A DNA stretch of 64,000 bases from contig NZ_MBTF01000034.1 in the NCBI RefSeq assembly GCF_002013915.1, positions 468,321-532,320 on the forward strand. Reading direction: 5' to 3'. How positions within the stretch are numbered: position 1 is the first letter of the stretch; every line of letters starts with the position of its first letter. The notes under the pieces were generated by a model, which was not told the origin of the DNA, searched no databases, and saw only the letters and a program-made list of their open reading frames with translations. Positions 60,668 to 64,000 of this stretch are shown in pieces. The DNA is from Mucilaginibacter pedocola. Its GTDB lineage: Bacteria > Bacteroidota > Bacteroidia > Sphingobacteriales > Sphingobacteriaceae. The translations under genes were made by a program, and so were the position numbers.

Positions 60668-63600
60668 AGTTTCAAAATCTTTTCAAGTAATTCTATCCTG
60701 GGTTTCAAATTGCTGTTCTTGGCATTCATTACCCGAGGACGATTGGTGGACCCGATATATTGTTCTAACATTTCTAAAACCCTACGTTTTTCCAAGCCCC
60801 TTGTCTTCATCGCTTCCACACCTTCTTTGGTTAAGCTTTCTAATAGCGCTATTGTCTGCTTTCCTCCTTCCGGACCTTTTCCCCACTGGATGATTTCTTC
60901 TCCGATTTTGAACGACTTCATCTCGGGCCCAATGAATCCCCCAAAACCATCAATCATGCCAGAAGCTAACCCCCCAAAGAACATTTTATTGTCGTTCTTA
61001 TCCATGCCTTTTGACATTTTCCAAGCGCCAGAAACTAAAGGCACATATTCAACGTCGTCGTCAATTCCTTTTTCCCACTTGTCGCCAGCGGCTTTTATTA
61101 CACCAAGATCTTCCTTTAATTGTGCACCCTCTCGAGCTTCCTCTGTAGATCTTGGTTGACTTCTACCTATATGGAAATACGCTATAAGCTTTTTTAACCA
61201 ACCATCACCAGGTCCATCTCCATCGTGTTCCGATTTAAATTTTCGGAACATTTGCTGAGCTTCTTCGGCCGATTCTGAATGTTGATTGCCGTAGGCATCG
61301 GTAACAACCATTCCATCAGGATCTATATTTCTTATAGGATTATTTTCTGCGTAGCCGTAGGTAGTCCATCTACGACTTATTTCCGCCAACGGATCCACAC
61401 TCCCCCACCTCCCGATCACCGGGTCATAAAACCTCGCCCCGTAATCGTATTGGTTTTGGAGGTCGGCTTGTAATTCTTTGCCATTGTAAAGGTAACGATT
61501 ATCGCTGGAGTTATCTTTGATTAATTGGCGCAGGCCAAAGGCGTAGTAATCGTCTTCCTGTATTACGTCTGCAATGCCTGCAGATTCCTGGAAGGTTGAG
61601 CGGGTGTTGCCCAGGTGGTCTTTCAGGTCGTACTGGTATTTGTACAGGCCTGTGCCATTAGGCATGGCGCGCCCTTCTTCGGTTTGTATAAATTTAATGG
61701 CACCATTTTGGTAAATTATCCCGCCAATATAATCCCATGTACCATCGGCAGCGCTTACATTCCTGAGTTTTTCACCATTAGCGGCATACGTATAACTGGC
61801 TAACGTGGAGCCGCCCTGCGTAACCGTGGAGGGCAGGTTGAGCACGTTGTAACTGATAAACTTGCCCTCCCCATTCGTTTTGGAGTTGCCATTGGCATCG
61901 TAAGAATAGCCGCGGGTGGTAAAGCCGGCACCCAACACCGTGGCCAGTTGATTGGTTTGGTTGCTGTTATTGTAATAGTAACTTAATTCGCCGTAAGGCT
62001 GCCCGGTACGGTTTAATTTGGTAATATTTCCGCCCTTGTCGTAACTAAGGGTTTCGTCCATCAGCCCCGAGTTGGATTGCGCCTTCAACAGCCTGTTCAG
62101 AGCATCGTAGCTGTAGCGGAAACCCCTGTTAAGTCCATTTTTCCCAAAGTATTCCATTTGGGCAATATTGCCGTTGTATTGCGGGCCTATGCCGTTATCC
62201 GGTGCATTGTAACGCAGATCGAGGTTATACAAATTATCGTTAGTGGTGGCCCCGCGCAGCCAGCCCCTTTCGTTATAGGTGTGGGTAACGTTTTGCAAAT
62301 AATTGGTACTGTCGGTACTGCCGATGTGCTTTATCCTAACCTGCCCTATTTCGTTATATTCTATTTTCGATAACAGGGTTTTGGTATCTGCGGCCATCGT
62401 CCTGTACTTCATCTGCTGCCAGTTGCTCAGCTTACGTCCCATATGATCGTACAAATACGTATTGGCCACCGTAAGTTGGGGGAAGCCGGCATTGGAGATG
62501 GTAAAATGCTCCCGGGTGGTGCTGGTTACCGCATCATTAAAATTATAGGTGGTGGTTACCGCATCGTAATTGTTGTAATTGGGCGTATTGCCGCCCAGGT
62601 TATGCTGTTCGTAGGTTTTAATGGCATGCCCGTCGTCATCGTAATAGGTAAAAGACCACAACATACGGGTGGCCGAGCCTAAGATACCGGTGCGTGTACA
62701 GGTGAGAAGCCCCTGTGTGCGGCTGCTGGCACCGGCGGGCGCTGCATAGTTAGCAGGCTTGGCGGCTATATTATAATCATCGTAATAGTTAATAGACAGG
62801 TAGGCCGATACCACGCCCTGCGGTGTAGCCACGTTGGTATAGCCCGGGGTTGTATTGGCCGTAGTCCGGCTTTCCCATAAATTAGTTTGCTGATCGCTAT
62901 AGTCTTGCAACCAGGTAAGCACCGCCGTTGATGGCGTGCTGATATTGCTATCCCCACTGCTGTTGGGGTGTGGGTATATGCCTGTTATTACTACCCGGCC
63001 CTGCACATCATACTTGGTAAACAACCACTCCTGTGGGGTTTTATTGCGCTGGTTGGCATCCTGCGTCATTACCACCTGGTCCAGCTTGTTATAAACAAAA
63101 AACTCCCAGCCTTTGCCCGGCAGCTTTTTTTGCGTCAAGCGGTTGCGGGCATCATAGCGGTACTGGTAGCAGAGGTCATCTAAAATAGCCTGGGTGGGCA
63201 TGCCGGCATCGGGGTTGGCTTTGGGTGGTAACACAAAGGCCAGGTTGCCTAAATCGTCGTACACATAATAGGTACTCAGCATTTCTGCCACATCTATATT
63301 AAAGCCGTCTTTTATTTTGTTATAAAGGCGTTTTAATACCACATGGCCGTTCTTGTCTTTATATTCCTCCACAATGCCTACGCAGCCTTCGGCGGGCTTC
63401 CAGTTTTCATCTTTGCTGATAGTGATACTTAGTTGCCCCGTGCCATAGGTACCGGGAAGGCTGAGTTGCCTGGTACCGTTTGCCAGTATCTCAGCCTTGT
63501 ACCTCGATACCAGGTGGCTGCCTTTGTTATTGGGCGATATAGCAGAGGTAAAAGTGCTTTGGTCGTTGGCAGAATAATCCGTTTTCACCGTATGCCATGG

Positions 63601-64000
63601 GCTGTTGGGGCTGCCGGCATCAGGCAATTGCCAGGCCTCCCCGGGGGCGCCCTGCTCTACAACACGGTTTAGCGGCGATGCCTCGAAGCCGGTTACGGAT
63701 AGCGGTTTGGGGGTACGAACGATACCGTTGCCCTGCTGGCTTTGAACAGGCGAAGGTACCGGCGAGGGGTTATAAAAATTATAAACGCCAACCGAATGGG
63801 CATTAGCTACGTAAGCACCGTACCCGGTAGTTGTTGTTAAGGCAAAGGGCAGGTAGCGGTTGCGTTCGCGCCCCAATTCGTCATAAGAGAAAGCCTGCAC
63901 AATATCCTTCCCGCCCGGCGAGGCCTGCCGCTGTACGGTTTGCAGTGGGCGGCCCAAGCCGTCAGTATAGCTGATGGTAGTCATTACCGAATCTTTATTG
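60658..64000 (-). CDS. DUF6443/Rhs-repeat protein, 5' end outside window
   Basis: Open to the right edge without a start (the frame continues above the Met at 63984), so the N terminus and signal peptide are missing. Over 1110 residues: DUF6443 (ISYTDGLGRPLQTVQRQASP), YD repeats (LLSTYYVYDDLGNLAFVLPP, YDARNRLTQKKLPGKGWEFF) and core end (RYLYNGKELQADLQNQYDYG, RFYDPVIGRWGSVDPLAEIS, NNPIRNIDPDGM). The tip of about 200 residues ends with GEEIIQWGKGPEGGKQTIAL, EAMKTRGLEKRRVLEMLEQY and PRIELLEKILKLWD, resembling DUF4951-type tips (WGKGxEGA), activity unknown. A SUKH immunity gene overlaps its end. Confidence 0.88.
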   Translation of the reverse strand, partial: NKDSVMTTISYTDGLGRPLQTVQRQASPGGKDIVQAFSYDELGRERNRYLPFALTTTTGYGAYVANAHSVGVYNFYNPSPVPSPVQSQQGNGIVRTPKPLSVTGFEASPLNRVVEQGAPGEAWQLPDAGSPNSPWHTVKTDYSANDQSTFTSAISPNNKGSHLVSRYKAEILANGTRQLSLPGTYGTGQLSITISKDENWKPAEGCVGIVEEYKDKNGHVVLKRLYNKIKDGFNIDVAEMLSTYYVYDDLGNLAFVLPPKANPDAGMPTQAILDDLCYQYRYDARNRLTQKKLPGKGWEFFVYNKLDQVVMTQDANQRNKTPQEWLFTKYDVQGRVVITGIYPHPNSSGDSNISTPSTAVLTWLQDYSDQQTNLWESRTTANTTPGYTNVATPQGVVSAYLSINYYDDYNIAAKPANYAAPAGASSRTQGLLTCTRTGILGSATRMLWSFTYYDDDGHAIKTYEQHNLGGNTPNYNNYDAVTTTYNFNDAVTSTTREHFTISNAGFPQLTVANTYLYDHMGRKLSNWQQMKYRTMAADTKTLLSKIEYNEIGQVRIKHIGSTDSTNYLQNVTHTYNERGWLRGATTNDNLYNLDLRYNAPDNGIGPQYNGNIAQMEYFGKNGLNRGFRYSYDALNRLLKAQSNSGLMDETLSYDKGGNITKLNRTGQPYGELSYYYNNSNQTNQLATVLGAGFTTRGYSYDANGNSKTNGEGKFISYNVLNLPSTVTQGGSTLASYTYAANGEKLRNVSAADGTWDYIGGIIYQNGAIKFIQTEEGRAMPNGTGLYKYQYDLKDHLGNTRSTFQESAGIADVIQEDDYYAFGLRQLIKDNSSDNRYLYNGKELQADLQNQYDYGARFYDPVIGRWGSVDPLAEISRRWTTYGYAENNPIRNIDPDGMVVTDAYGNQHSESAEEAQQMFRKFKSEHDGDGPGDGWLKKLIAYFHIGRSQPRSTEEAREGAQLKEDLGVIKAAGDKWEKGIDDDVEYVPLVSGAWKMSKGMDKNDNKMFFGGLASGMIDGFGGFIGPEMKSFKIGEEIIQWGKGPEGGKQTIALLESLTKEGVEAMKTRGLEKRRVLEMLEQYIGSTNRPRVMNAKNSNLKPRIELLEKILKLWD

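Noticed and set aside
1..64000. tRNA, rRNA or intact IS transposase genes
   Set aside because: None recognised on either strand, so the mobility of the region is inferred only from decay, repeats and gene content.

Overview
The window reads as a chromosomal accessory region of a Bacteroidota bacterium, most likely Sphingobacteriaceae (Mucilaginibacter/Pedobacter-like). This rests on large two-gene Rhs/YD-repeat proteins, a gliding-type (T9SS type B) C-terminal sorting domain, a PUR (DUF3276) protein, a Bacteroidota-style Crp/Fnr regulator and promoter elements of the TTTG-N19-21-TAnnTTTG type. No tRNA, rRNA, CRISPR array or intact transposase was seen.

1-8.2 kb is a defence and DNA-maintenance block, mostly on the minus strand. 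It starts with the 5' 731 codons of a large PD-(D/E)xK (Mrr-like)-NACHT/STAND NTPase that runs off the left edge. Its start overlaps by 8 bp the end of a gene for a membrane-anchored protein, and a protein ending in a beta-clamp-type pentapeptide (QLSLF) lies upstream. Next come a PUR domain fused to the RadC helix-hairpin-helix part, a zinc-ribbon protein, an S1/P1 nuclease operon, a DUF2971 protein and unknowns. 8.6-16 kb is a DNA-damage cassette. An SRAP (YedK-like) gene and a partner diverge, across a palindrome-rich promoter, from dinB and a DnaE-type polymerase. The same run continues with a caspase/CHAT-like cysteine peptidase gene and a winged-helix gene. 15.9-17.0 kb carries an Abi_2 (AbiD/AbiF) HEPN gene with a compact structured RNA, with its own promoter and terminator, directly upstream.

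17-37 kb mixes decayed and intact accessory genes: a frameshifted relative of the 32.2-kb gene, a GNAT acetyltransferase, a lone N-terminal-type Rhs protein, a collapsed remnant of a second type II secretion cluster (gspC-like joined to gspF-like), an Rhs toxin gene with a lipoprotein partner, a T9SS-sorted Ig-like protein, a decayed copy of the winged-helix gene, a Crp/Fnr gene with a matching operator, and a secreted papain-like protein with a small membrane partner. The winged-helix gene and the 222-aa gene form the same convergent pair at 15-17 kb and at 32 kb, but a different member is decayed at each locus, and the Abi gene plus RNA sits between them only at 15-17 kb.

37-47 kb is a probable five-gene operon (minus strand): two tail-fibre-like proteins with C-terminal coiled coils, an SpvB/TcB-like Rhs protein, a TcC-like Rhs protein ending in a metallopeptidase toxin, and a lipoprotein. 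47.4-58.7 kb is a 13-gene type II secretion/pseudopilus cluster whose four pseudopilins all carry Ala, not Gly, before the predicted cleavage site. 58.9-64 kb holds a family of hairpin repeats, a displaced Rhs tip with an orphan immunity-like gene, and a third Rhs gene with a SUKH (SMI1/KNR4) immunity gene; that Rhs gene runs off the right edge.

The main proposals are: (a) the DNA-damage polymerase cassette also encodes a caspase-like peptidase module; (b) a toxin-antitoxin-like AbiF/ncRNA locus; (c) an Mrr-NACHT plus membrane protein defence pair; (d) repeated physical association of Rhs effectors with a T2SS-like machine. All functional links are inferred from sequence and gene order only.
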